A DNA stretch of 64,000 nt. It comes from Carposina sasakii. Lineage: Eukaryota > Arthropoda > Insecta > Lepidoptera > Carposinidae. The stretch covers positions 10,304,120-10,368,119 of the forward strand of contig CP053149.1 of NCBI GenBank assembly GCA_014607495.2. Direction: 5' to 3'. The notes beneath the pieces were generated by a model that saw only the letters and a list, made by a program, of their open reading frames with translations, ran no database searches and was not told the DNA's origin. The first letter of the stretch is position 1. The number at the start of each line of letters is the position of its first letter. Of the stretch, positions 20,627 through 31,481 are shown in pieces. The position numbers were made by a program, and so were the translations under genes.

Positions 20627-21160
20627 GAAACTCTTTTTTGGTACATTCATACATAGGTACATACTGTAATTAAAACTTCCTACAACAAGTATGGTACACA
20701 AGAGAATTAAGTATTTAAAGTATTTCGCTGTCTATTCGCTATAATGTTCCTTATTACAGTCACGATAAGGATTAATTTCCTACGTAGTTAAAAAATACTT
20801 TAAAGTATTTGGAAACTTGGATTTTAGCCCTGGTACGAATTGATGGACGTACTTTGAAGCCCTGGTACGCAAATCGTCAAGTACGACTCATGTTTAAGAG
20901 CGCCAGTGGGTATTACTCACTGGCGGCTCCTGGTATGTTTAGATGAGGGTTCACTTTTTTTTTTAATATGAGCGTGTTAGATCTAGCTTGAACGGTGCTT
21001 AATAATTTTAAAGATTCTAGATATTAATTGAACTTAAGAATTTTGAAACTTCATTATCTGAATTTCCGAAATCCGAAACCTGAAAATTCTAATTTCACTA
21101 GTCAAATTTTAGCATTTAAATCTTTTACTACAACAGGAGAACACAAGATAAATAATCAAT

Positions 21161-21230
21161 TTCGGAAACTTGTAAATCCGGAATTCGGAAACTCGCAAAT
21201 CCAAAATTCGGAAACTCGCAAATCTGGAAG
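21161..21230. repeat. 23-bp tandem repeat, three copies
   Basis: Copies of 'ttcggaaactcgcaaatccaa' start at 21161, 21184 and 21207. The sequence before it (21035-21090) has related 'tccgaaatccgaaacctga' words. Confidence 0.75.
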
Positions 21231-21239
21231 TTAGATAGT

Positions 21240-24200
21240 ATTAGCTTGGAATTTTGAGTGATATAATTTAGCATAATTTTAAATAAGCAATATCACTATA
21301 CTTGTGCCAGGGAATTTATCAATATGTTGACAATATGTAATCAGAATCTCAAACTTGAAGGTGTGAAATATTAAAAACAAAAGGGAATTTATTTTCACAA
21401 TCATTTATTTAATATACCAGTAGTTATAAACACAAAAGTTTATAATTATATGACCATAAATAACTTCTATTATCATGCACTTACACCAGATACTTAGGTG
21501 TGTAGGTACATGCAACACCTAAATAGGTGAACACTTCACATGTACAAAGAAGTGATAAAATAAATGTTATAAACCAAAATACTCAAAACAAGACATTCAG
21601 CGACATCATGAACATCAAACATGCACTTACACACCAGTTATGTACATGCAGTACTTAAGTTGGATTAGTCACTTCTTGTCTAAAGGAAATGCTATAATAG
21701 CACATATGAAATACGCCCAGTAAGCCCTGATTACAAACAAACAAAGTTTCACAAAGACTTCCCTCCTTGGAAGCTAATTATTGGGAACTAGCTAAGCATC
21801 ATTTGACTAAACTTTGGATTATCAATTTTCATGCCTCAATTTATAAAGATTATTCTTATAGATAGGATATATTCTATCACTTTTGACAAAATATGAGAAA
21901 TATTACTTACATGAACGTGAAGTACTACAGCTACCAAGACAACAAAGTAAATTAATCATATTGTATTACTGTTGGCATGTAATTATTAAATAAGCCCAAA
22001 GTTTCTAATAAATAGTATATTAGATTACTACTTATATGAGTTTTTATAGTATCTTTTCTTCTTTTTGATAATATTTTTCGAGGGAGCCGTCCCAAACGTT
22101 TTCCCCCGCTTTTTGTTATGTACTTTTTTTTCTTTTTTAATTCATGAACCTACAGCCAATTGTTTTCGACCACAATTTTTAATGAACAAAAATGCTAATA
22201 TTGATAATTATGAAATAAAATTATTGCATAAATACAAATGTTTTACATTTTTCAATATTTATAAAACAACAATGACTCACAGTCATTGTGAATAATCTAT
22301 CAAGCGCATGCAAAACTACAGTTTGGAAACGCCGCGCGTGTTCACCCCCTTATCGAATGAGGTAATGCAAGAACACATTAAAGAACCATATCGCGTTCTA
22401 ACTCGGACTAAGCGACATCTAGTTGTCGCATACGCGAAATAATGTGAGCGGCGCTCCAGATAAGGCTAATTTTTCATACGAAATCTTCTGTTTCACGCAT
22501 CGGCCTATGCCGGGATGTCTCTTTCGCACTCATTGAATACAGTACTAGGAATCGTACCAAATTTCGTTTCAATGGACCGCGAACGCTAGCGCTCCACTTG
22601 ATACATAAGATTACAACTTACTTGAGACGAACGCGTAGACACTATTGTATAAATATAGTAAAATTTAAAGATAATCATAAATATAGATTGCCTATGTAAT
22701 CTTCGTGGGTGCGATTGCACTGCACCACCAGCGCTCCTTAGGACGAGCCGCCAGTGGTAGTACTTACGAGTATAGCTTCGCTCTATTGTGCCTAGCGTCA
22801 GCTGAATAAAATTTTCTTACCTACTCTTATACTGATTGAATGTGATACGGCCATAAGGTTGCCTGTTCATATTTGTGCTTACGGATCATAATATTGTAAA
22901 GTGCGCTCTATGGTCCACTAGCTACTACCCCATCCATAATTCTGGAAATGTAACCTAGAGGTACTAGGTATATAAAGTCGGTCTACAATTTTGACTATTT
23001 CTGTCAATTGCTTAATCACTGTGTGACAATCAGTACCTAGTGGTTTTAGACCAGCCATAAGTATTTCACTAATAGGTTAACCTCCGATTATGTTCTCACG
23101 TATCCACCTACATCCATTGGTTACATACAATGGGTCACTTTCTTTCCGGATCGAATCTGGGCACTCGTCTCATGACACCGAGCTCAACAATGAGTCAATC
23201 ATGCGGATCAGTTAAAATATTCATAGCTTTAAAGCGGAGGCGTAATCGATTTTAAGTTCGGTGCCGATCCTGTGGCCGCACCGCCTCAGATGAAAGCGTG
23301 CGATATGCGCCTTTGTGGTTTATTCTTAACGCACTTGAGTGATGCCTGCCTTCGATTGACATTTTGCATTGGAAGATGCGCGAGTACATTTATAGATGGT
23401 TGTGTAAAGATATTATTAAACCCATTACTCACACTCATACTAGGGACACTATAGGTAATGTAATCATCCCCTGTGTAGTTATGTACCAGTAACCTACTGT
23501 TTGTAGGTAGGTAATAGGTACTTGAATACTGGTGGCTTAGACAATGTAACGTATAAGTAATTTATCGAAATATTTCCTCCAATAAGACGCCTTCATTTAG
23601 CTCGTTCGTTAAATGACGTGGATGAAGTCAACCAGCTACGAGTATTGGGAGAAAATGTTGCCATAACTTTGCGAACTTCGCTGTCGCTTGTGAAATTGTT
23701 ACACTGTCTGAGCCCCATGGTATTTAGGTACGTCTACGCCGGTGTCGCGATTGCTCATTGGTTTCGGCGTTAAAACAGAAAACAGAAATTATACGTGTAT
23801 GATAAAAAAAAGATCCAAACAGAGCACGCGGCTCATAAAGGATCCTAGCCCTAGCTATGACCGACCAACGGACTTCTAAGTAAGTACGGTACCAAGGTAT
23901 ATTTTCCTCGTGCACGAGTAACATTAAAATAAATATAAAAAGGTGAAAATATAAATAGTATTTATTTGTCTATGTGGAAGAATCTTCAAAATAACGCGAT
24001 AAAAAATAAATAGATTGTGCTGTATTAGAATAGAACAGTATTTTTTATTTCTGAATTACAAAGTTATTTATGTAGTTTTGTCGACAAGGAGATAAAACAA
24101 AATGGGACGATAAATGTTCTTGATGTGGCCCCATATATTTCCATTACATATTAGCATCACAGAACAGAAATAAACCTAGTTGCTGATGCAACATATTAGG

Positions 24201-24460
24201 TATGCATGCTCCCGGAGCATCCCGTAATTGCCGGCATCAATCTCAGCCTTGCAAAAACAAAGCATTTGTTTTTAACACATTTCCATACGATATTTGAATG
24301 CGATTTATACGGACCATTCAAATTGCTACATTATACAGTACGAAATGTTCGAAAGTTCAATGGTCAACACCTTATTGGATTCAGAACGGATGGGTTTAAT
24401 TTTTACATAGGCATGGCACAGTAGATATAGGTACCTAGCCTACCTACCTATCAAAGATTC
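21240..24460. other. No gene recognised
   Basis: AT-rich sequence with a moderately GC-rich patch at 22320-22620. Short frames (for example 22065-22295 and 23272-23454) have no known similarity, splice context or good starts. I see no repeat family of this window here. Confidence 0.4.
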
Positions 24461-24469
24461 AGCGCCGGC

Positions 24470-24607
24470 CCAAAGAAAATTTTAGAATGTAGCGAGATCC
24501 AATTATGGCGCCTCTCCTGTTTGCTCCTAATAATATGTAGGTACCTATATCTTTGTCATTAAGGCGCCCTCTAGGATTTGGCACCTGGAGCGACTGCTCC
24601 GGCCCTG
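24470..24607. mobile_element. Short hAT-like element
   Basis: Ends CAGCGCCGGCCCAAAG and, read from the right, CAGGGCCGGAGCAG are inverted and match the CAGGGCCGG ends of the element at 39665-40247. Flanking 8-mers are CAAAGATT (24462-24469) and CAAAAATT (24608-24615), one mismatch. Confidence 0.65.
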
Positions 24608-25534
24608 CAAAAATTTATGCATGTATGTACAGACTGAGGTACACGCACATCCTTAGTAGCATACGCATGAGTTCAGAGATGGTTCTAGAGTAGAAATAAC
24701 TCGCAGAGTTACATATCGATCGTCTGACATGCATTGAAAATCAGGGATCTTATCATGATACTTGCATAAAACTTTTGGACGACCTGCTTATATTTATAAA
24801 GGTTGGTACTCTCTTTAAGACCCTAGCTGCCTACCTACATATTATTCGGAAGTTTTAATTTCCAACTAGCTCACCACCGAGCCCTACACCCTTGTTGACC
24901 TGCTCAACTGGTTTTTCATCGCGTCAACTGTGGTTGCCAATGATCATGATTATGAGTTGCAGCACATCAAACAAGATCTGAAAGAAATTCGGTAAAGGAG
25001 ATGTTGGTTTTTCTCACCCTTGTTAGTTGAAAAAAAATAACCGTTATACCTACTTAATTTAATGTTAGTGAACATTGGGTACAATCCGTTGAATTTAGGA
25101 GCTTACGGGCTAAGAGATTCAGGCCTACCTCATTGAAGGTCTCCAAGTCCACAGTTGAAGTTTGAGTTACCTACTGCAAGAAGAAAGTAATCTTCTAAAT
25201 TTGACTCGCCCCGCGAAAATCTTGGTTCTGCCACTGTCACACCAAGAATAATATACCGAAAATGGTCATCATGTCTGGCATTTACGCCATGTAGCTACAT
25301 TAGCTACCCAAAGAAAAATAGAGCGCCTTATGAAACCGCTTCCATAAACTTCCATTAGCTTACCTTAAATGTTTACTGAGACGACACATTTCCATATTAC
25401 AGCAGACAGATGTGAGCATGACAAGTTTGATGGACTACGAAATCCGTCTAATTGTATGCATGATAAAATATTGATAGGGCATCTGGTGGACGCCATGTGA
25501 GGCGCGGGTGTCCGGGGGAAGCGACGCATTCGTA

Positions 25535-25621
25535 ATGCCGTCTCTACCGGCTATCGACGGCAAATCGATGCTAATTCCTCTGGCGCTGAATAAATATGCT
25601 GTTTTGACGGGTCAAGTGTCT
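25535..25621 (+). CDS. Possible short coding exon, unknown protein
   Basis: An ATG opens a 29-codon frame reading MPSLPAIDGKSMLIPLALNK and then YAVLTGQVS, followed directly by a strong donor (TCT|GTAAGT) in phase 0. The frame is also open upstream to a TAG near 25485, so it could be an internal exon. It lies in a GC-rich island within AT-rich DNA, as lepidopteran exons often do. I recognise no family and see no partner exon, so this may be chance. Confidence 0.25.
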
Positions 25622-25699
25622 GTAAGTTGTATCACAAATGATCGACGAGAGAACAATGGTTATAACTCGTGATTATAGTAGGTGGCATAATCCTATAAC

Positions 25700-27070
25700 T
25701 TGAACGATTTGTCCGATATAAAAAGTGCGAGATAAGAAATAACGCAGGTTATTGCTGATGGTTTGTGGAAGGTGGCGTAATAAATACCAAAACATTAATA
25801 CGCATGAAGAAAGTAAAAATTAAGGTTGATGTCATGAAGCCTGCCTCGGGAAACAGAGGTTTAAAATCATACTTATTAACAAATCATTAAGCCATTGTTG
25901 TTATACCAATATCAGGTTAACTAGGTGATACCATCCTAACTGATGTTTATACTCCACATAAGCGCCAGTTGTCTATTGTCCGCTCCCCACACTCGTAGAT
26001 GAGGAGAACAATATGTTGCATTGAATCAGTTACGCAAAATTGGCAGCGTTAGTGTTCCCATGCGGAATCATTTCCCACGAGGGTCACTGTTGTGAGTGAC
26101 AGCGGCTGCGCAGGCGCCGCATCTGCCCTCATCGTGGGAGTGTGCGCGCGCGGAAACTGATCGCACTACAGTGCTGCCATAGGGAAGTTCGGTTTACCCT
26201 TATACCTAATACTGTACATACACATAACCTCCGTACTTATTTTAGTAGATTAATGTTCTGATTTAGGGAGGTACGTTTTATTGCAAGAAAACAATTTAAA
26301 AAGTTGTGTAATTAAATTACCTTCATACGAGTATTCCTAAGGCGTTGGAATGGTTCGACAGAATATTACGAGAAAGTAGATACATTAGTATAATGCTCTA
26401 GATAGGTAGGTATGTTTGATAAATGATAAATGGTAAGTAGATATAAGTATTACTAGTCGCTCTACGAAATCGAAATCACTATTCGCCTAGATAAAATCAA
26501 AAATATTCCAAAGGCTGATATTTTTTTTTTCAAAATTTCTATAACCTGATTATTAGGCCATATAAACCTAACATGGCCTTCTAAATGAGGATAATGTATT
26601 CCTATTTCTCCATTGATATGATATCATCCCACACTTAGAATTCCTCGGACGCACCCGCAACTCGTCACATTAACAATAACACACAAATCAAGCGGCAGGT
26701 CTGCCACCATCACGCACCCCACTGGAAGCTGTGGGAACCATTCAATTAACAATATCGTGCGCAAATCCCTCTCAAATCTAAACAAACCCTCGAGAGTGGG
26801 GTGTGGGATAATGCCGGAATGAATGAGCACACTGACCGGAAGCTGTGCAGTTTGTTTTGTTACATAACGGGATCTAAATCGCAAGGGTGCAATGGGAACT
26901 ATCTTTATTGCTGGAACAGTTAAAAAAATTATAATAGGGTACCTAATACTTATATTAGGTTGATAGAAAACGAATATGAAATGCGATCTGGCAATATGGT
27001 TAGGTACCTATCAACGATAATGATGATGATGATCAACATATTTAGATTTTTCAAAAATACGCTAGTAATA
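25700..27070. other. No gene recognised
   Basis: Contains GC-rich patches at 26040-26180 (with 'gtgtgcgcgcgcgg') and 26640-26880 but no convincing exon, RNA gene or repeat end. Confidence 0.35.
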
Positions 27071-27071
27071 T

Positions 27072-27570
27072 ACAGGGTTAATTTTAACCGACTTCAAAGA
27101 GAGGTTATCAATTCGCCTGTATGTTTTTTTTATGTGTGTTACCTCAGAACCCCGTAATTTATGAACCGATTTCAATTATTTTTTTAGTTGGTCATGGTAT
27201 ACTTCCAGGTTGGTCCCATATTCACCACATCAGGATCTGATGATGGGATCTTGGAGAAATCGAGGGCAATCCTCGAATATTGTGGGCACATGTAGTCTGT
27301 TTTTACACTTTTACTGAGCGTTTTAGTCACCTACATATAAAACATAACATCTGATGATGGAATCTCTAAGGAATCTAGGGATATCCTCAAATATAATAGG
27401 CACGAGTAGTCCGTTTTTAGATTTTTATAGAGAATTTTGGTCAGCTACACATAATATAAAGGAAACGAGGGTCTGATGATGGAGCCGCCGAAAAACAAAA
27501 TCCCCCTATGGCAGGGGAAGCCTACGTCCAGTAGTGGACTGCAATAGGCTTATGAAGATGAAGATAATTG
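27072..27570 (+). repeat. Repeat fragment followed by an RTE LINE 3' end
   Basis: 27072-27300 reads 'taaccgacttcaaagagagg', 'ttaccttcagaacccc'-like and 'gaaccgatttcaattattt', a repeat common in Lepidoptera. At 27513-27565 stands 'gggaagcctacgtccagtag', 'tggactgcaataggct' with an 'atgaagatgaag' tail; the words match the EAYVQQW end of RTE elements such as the one at 37200-37690. Confidence 0.6.
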
Positions 27571-27949
27571 TGTTAAGTCGTGTAATTATATGTTGCGTTA
27601 AGCCGTGTCCGTGAGAATAGCGAGATGACGGATAATAGGGATGACTGAAAGAAGAGTACCTACATATTGCACCGACCCCAAATGATTGGGAACAGGGCGG
27701 GAAGAAGGAGTGTAATTATATGTTGCTTATATATTGTCAGACGTAAAGTTTCGAAGCCTAGTCATTTCTCTCTTTTGTCATGTGGCCTATTTAATCATTT
27801 GCTGGCATATAAATCTGACAATATTATGCCTTCTAAACGTCGTACACGGCTTAACGCAATATATATTTTCCCTTTAGTAAAATTTTACTTTAGTAAGCTC
27901 GAGTTTTGGGAGGAAATCGGTTTTTCGTTTAAAAAAATATATAAAACGC

Positions 27950-28016
27950 CAATAACCTCGCAAGACTAGGTAGCTACCATCATAAACAACAACATTTCTT
28001 CTACGAGTTTTATCAT
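27950..28016. repeat. Solo end of the MITE family at 11054-11375
   Basis: 'aataacctcgcaagactagg', 'tagctaccatcataaacaac' and 'ttctacgagttttatcat' match the right arm of the 11054-11375 element in reverse. No second end is found nearby. Confidence 0.65.
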
Positions 28017-28924
28017 AGCTTGTCGATTGTCGATTCAATCAGATCTGATTCCCTTGATGACAGAAATCTTGGTTTGTGCTTTATCTCCAGAAATTTGAAT
28101 TAAAACGTGTTGCCTTAGATATGCCACTTCTTTAATTTTATTACGCTGCATGTTGTTACATTGTGATCATATGGGATCATAATAAATCTTTACAATATCC
28201 ATTTCACTGCCACATTTCTTTCATTTACGTGATTATAGCTCTTCTCACGCGATTAGAATTTATCTAGAAAAACTATTACAGACTTCAAAGGTACGAACAG
28301 AAAATGTATGATGACGATAACAAATTACTTTGATGTTTCCAGGCGGGCGGATTTTCGAGAAACAGCCAGTGCTAAATATCTATGGAGTAAACCAACCATA
28401 ACCAATAGATTTACTAATATTGTAATGGAGGTCTAATTTTGTAATGGATGTAATTAAGCAGATGAGCCTGTATGGATAACGTCACGCAGGTCAGGTCAGA
28501 GGGTGCCCACCTGACGCGGTCAGCTCGCGTGACCGCGGCCGGCGCGTGCGCACAGCACCGCGTGCCTTCATAAATATTGTAATTAACTTAGCTGGTGATA
28601 ATTGTAGCGTTTACTTATTCTATTCTGTTACTTACGTAGCTCGTACTTACCTACACAGGTAGGTAAGTGTAGAAGTTTCTAGACGTAATCGTAACAGAAG
28701 TAAATAGCTTGAGCAAATGTGACGGACTTTTTAAAGACTGTTTTATCGATTGTTAAATTTATTTATTTATGTAAAATGTTAATTCGCACATGATTTTTTG
28801 TAGTATTTTTGCATAAAGTTCTTTTTTTACCGCTACACCACTGAAGCTAGAGTTACAGACACAGTTTCTTGCCTTATCACGAATATTATTCCCTTCTTAT
28901 TTGTACTAAACTTGCCTACAAAAG

Positions 28925-29196
28925 GGATGATTCTCATTAAAGCGGGCCGTGCCCGGGGCGGGCCGTGTATTTGGTCCAGACGGGGCACGGATTAAACACG
29001 TTACATACATCTTGCATGAAGCAATTTATATTACACAGTGCATTATCCGTGTTCCGTCCGGGCCCGCTCGACGCTCGTCGTCGCCACGTTTGTTGCACGG
29101 GGGTCCGAAAATGTATGTAACGTGTTTAATCCGTGCCCCGTCCGGGCCACGTACACGGCATGCCCCAGGCACGGCCCGCTCTAATGAGAATCATCC
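28925..29196. mobile_element. GC-rich MITE with ~90-bp inverted repeats, 3-bp duplication
   Basis: It starts GGATGATTCTCATTAAAGCG and ends with the inverse of GGATGATTCTCATTAGAGCG; the arms match through 'gacggggcacggattaaaca' and 'cgttacatacat'. AAG stands on both sides (28922-28924, 29197-29199), a 3-bp duplication if real. Frames read through it on both strands because of the symmetry; none is a gene. Confidence 0.75.
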
Positions 29197-29199
29197 AAG

Positions 29200-30141
29200 T
29201 TTCACCTTACATTGACAAACGCAATAAATAAAATAGATGAGCCTGTGAAGCAATAATACAAAGTGGCACATGGTTGTAAATAAGCGGGTATCGTCACGGG
29301 CCATAAGTTTCTCGATTAGATCGGCCGTATGCGCTCCATGCACCATGCGGCATGGCCCATGCGACACCGCCGCCGGCGCACGGCCTCCCATGCCATGCAA
29401 CTGACACAAGTCGCGTGCCGCTTTAATAAGCCCTTAATGAAATTAACGACTCCGACATCCATACTGACGGGGTGACCGACAAAAACATAACAATTACGAA
29501 TTCGTGTTGTTTGATACCCTTGTTGCCCCACCTTTGTTGGTGAATAAAAATGTTTTATATGCACTCTCACAGGCTTAAAACTAGCCTTTTCGTGTGTCTA
29601 TATTTAAATACTGTCTAAAGTAAGACACTATTTAAAATGACATTTGACATCAATATGAAGGAAATATCTGTCTTTAGGTCATGTTTAGTTAAAAATGTTT
29701 TTTTTTTTTTGCTAGAACGGTTAGTTACCTACATGATAGGTAAATTGTATTCAAATTTAGAAAAGCGCAAACATCTGTAGGTATCTACCAGTGACGTGAT
29801 TCATCTAAGGTATCTACCATACTTATTGCATAAAATTTAAAGTAAGGGGTTCGTTGAAACTAGGTTGAGTGATGAAAAAAATATTATGATAAGATTTAAA
29901 AAACGGTTTCGATATGTATCCATATTGATGCAAATTGTAAATACATGTGAATAAAGATTTCCCTTGTAAATATTATCAGAAACGTAGATATCAACCTATG
30001 TGTTTACCTACGAGTTGCTTAATGGCCGTCTTATATGATCCCTTGTGGGGTGAAAAGTTAGGCTTTAGGACCAATGCTCACAAACCGAGGAAACCGCTTA
30101 CTCTTTTGTTAAATTCCAGGGTAAAACTAGTTGGGTGGGAC
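29200..30141. other. No gene recognised
   Basis: Includes a GC-rich patch at 29320-29410 with overlapping frames on the minus strand and an AT-rich stretch. A plus-strand frame at 29947-30249 runs across the border of the transposon at 30146, so it is not a gene. Confidence 0.4.
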
Positions 30142-30145
30142 TTAT

Positions 30146-30179
30146 GGGTCATTTTCAAAATAATTGCTCATTTCAGAAA
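30146..30179 (+). repeat. Left terminal inverted repeat of the Sola-like transposon
   Basis: 34 bp, exactly complementary to 34782-34815, preceded by TTAT. The terminal bases are GGGTC. Confidence 0.92.
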
Positions 30180-30599
30180 AAAATCTTGTCCATCATCTTT
30201 CCTTAATTTCTACAAAAAAACTGTAATGGCAATATTAATAAAATACTGAACATTACAAAGAAGCCTTTCTTTATATTGTATTATAATGTCATTGTTGGTA
30301 GTTGATACTTCATTTTTTATATATTGCGAAATTTTTAAAGCATGTTTCTGGTCTTCCTACAAAAAACGTGTGTCCAACTTCCAGCACTGATATTTTAAAC
30401 TTGAAAAAACATTAAAAGTATTTTATTTATTATCAAACAAAATTGGCTATCCTCTCTAATAACACTGTAAAATGTGTGTAGAATCCTTGAAAATTCATTT
30501 GACACATTAATTTTAGTTATAAATAAAAAATAAAACTGGTCTCAAAATTACTTCATCGATGTTATTTCATTTATGTAACGCATTATTTAGTCGCGAAAA

Positions 30600-30774
30600 A
30601 GGTATTTTGTTAAACTTTAATACTGGCAACATTTGCTGTCACTGTCCGAACCTCAGGCGACCAATCACAGGGCAGCAGCCATTTTGTTCTCGGCAAAAAA
30701 GTTGGGTGTATGGTGTGCGTCGATAAAAAACATTTATCTGGTTTCTTTTTGGTAAATTGGAAAAAATACGCAAG
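30600..30774 (+). promoter_or_regulatory. Probable promoter and non-coding first exon of the transposase gene
   Basis: A CCAAT motif (30660-30664) stands in a locally GC-richer stretch. The first exon would end at a consensus donor CAAG|GTAAGT (30775). The matching acceptor 'ttctttacag' ends at 31476, five bases before the transposase ATG at 31482. The transcription start is not visible. Confidence 0.5.
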
Positions 30775-31481
30775 GTAAGTAAATTTAAACTATTTTTAAT
30801 TGTCAGGAAACTATTATGATAGTGCTATTCTGTCGCTAATTAGCTGCAACGATCGAGTGAATTATGTTCTGTGATTTGAGGTTAGTTTGTAGAAAAACAT
30901 GCTTACTTGTTCCTTTATGTCACACTTATGTAACATTTTTTTATGTTACGTTACATAAAATTGGATTAAGACGTGTCCACAGCATGATTTTAAAATATTA
31001 TATAAATTATAATTAAACCAATAGTAAAATAAACATGTTTTTCTATGGTCGTATTCAGTGTTTTGAGTGATGCTTGGATAACTTAAAATCCTCAAATTGG
31101 CCCTATAATAGCTGACTGTAATTTACTAATCATTTTATACCTTCGTTTTGGTTTATACTGTACAAGTTGCGCGATCGAGTGTATATTGCGATCTGCAGCT
31201 TTGAGTTATTAGTGTAATATATTTATTTAATATAACCCAAGTATTTTCGTCTAGCATTAACAGGCTCTGACTTATTCTAGCATGACAAGTTTGATACTAT
31301 TCTCAATGTTCAAAATACTTGTATACAATGTGATTTGTTAATGTGATGCAAAATTTAATTTTCACGTTAAATTTTACGACGACGTATGCTTCAAAATAGA
31401 CTGCTTTTATCGTTAAATATGATTTTTTTAATTATTATTTTCTGAGTTATTACATTGTATTTTTTATTCTTTACAGAAAAT

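Noticed and set aside
20257..20701. Six overlapping frames of 60-106 codons
   Set aside because: Produced by the 86-bp GC-rich minisatellite, which is free of stops in several frames.
28949..29215. 88-codon frame at 28.9 kb
   Set aside because: It is the palindromic MITE read through; its two halves encode mirror-related DNA.
31455..31481. Upstream ATG of the Sola-like transposase
   Set aside because: It lies before a good splice acceptor in sequence that looks intronic; family-like sequence starts at MPLSAAERQ.
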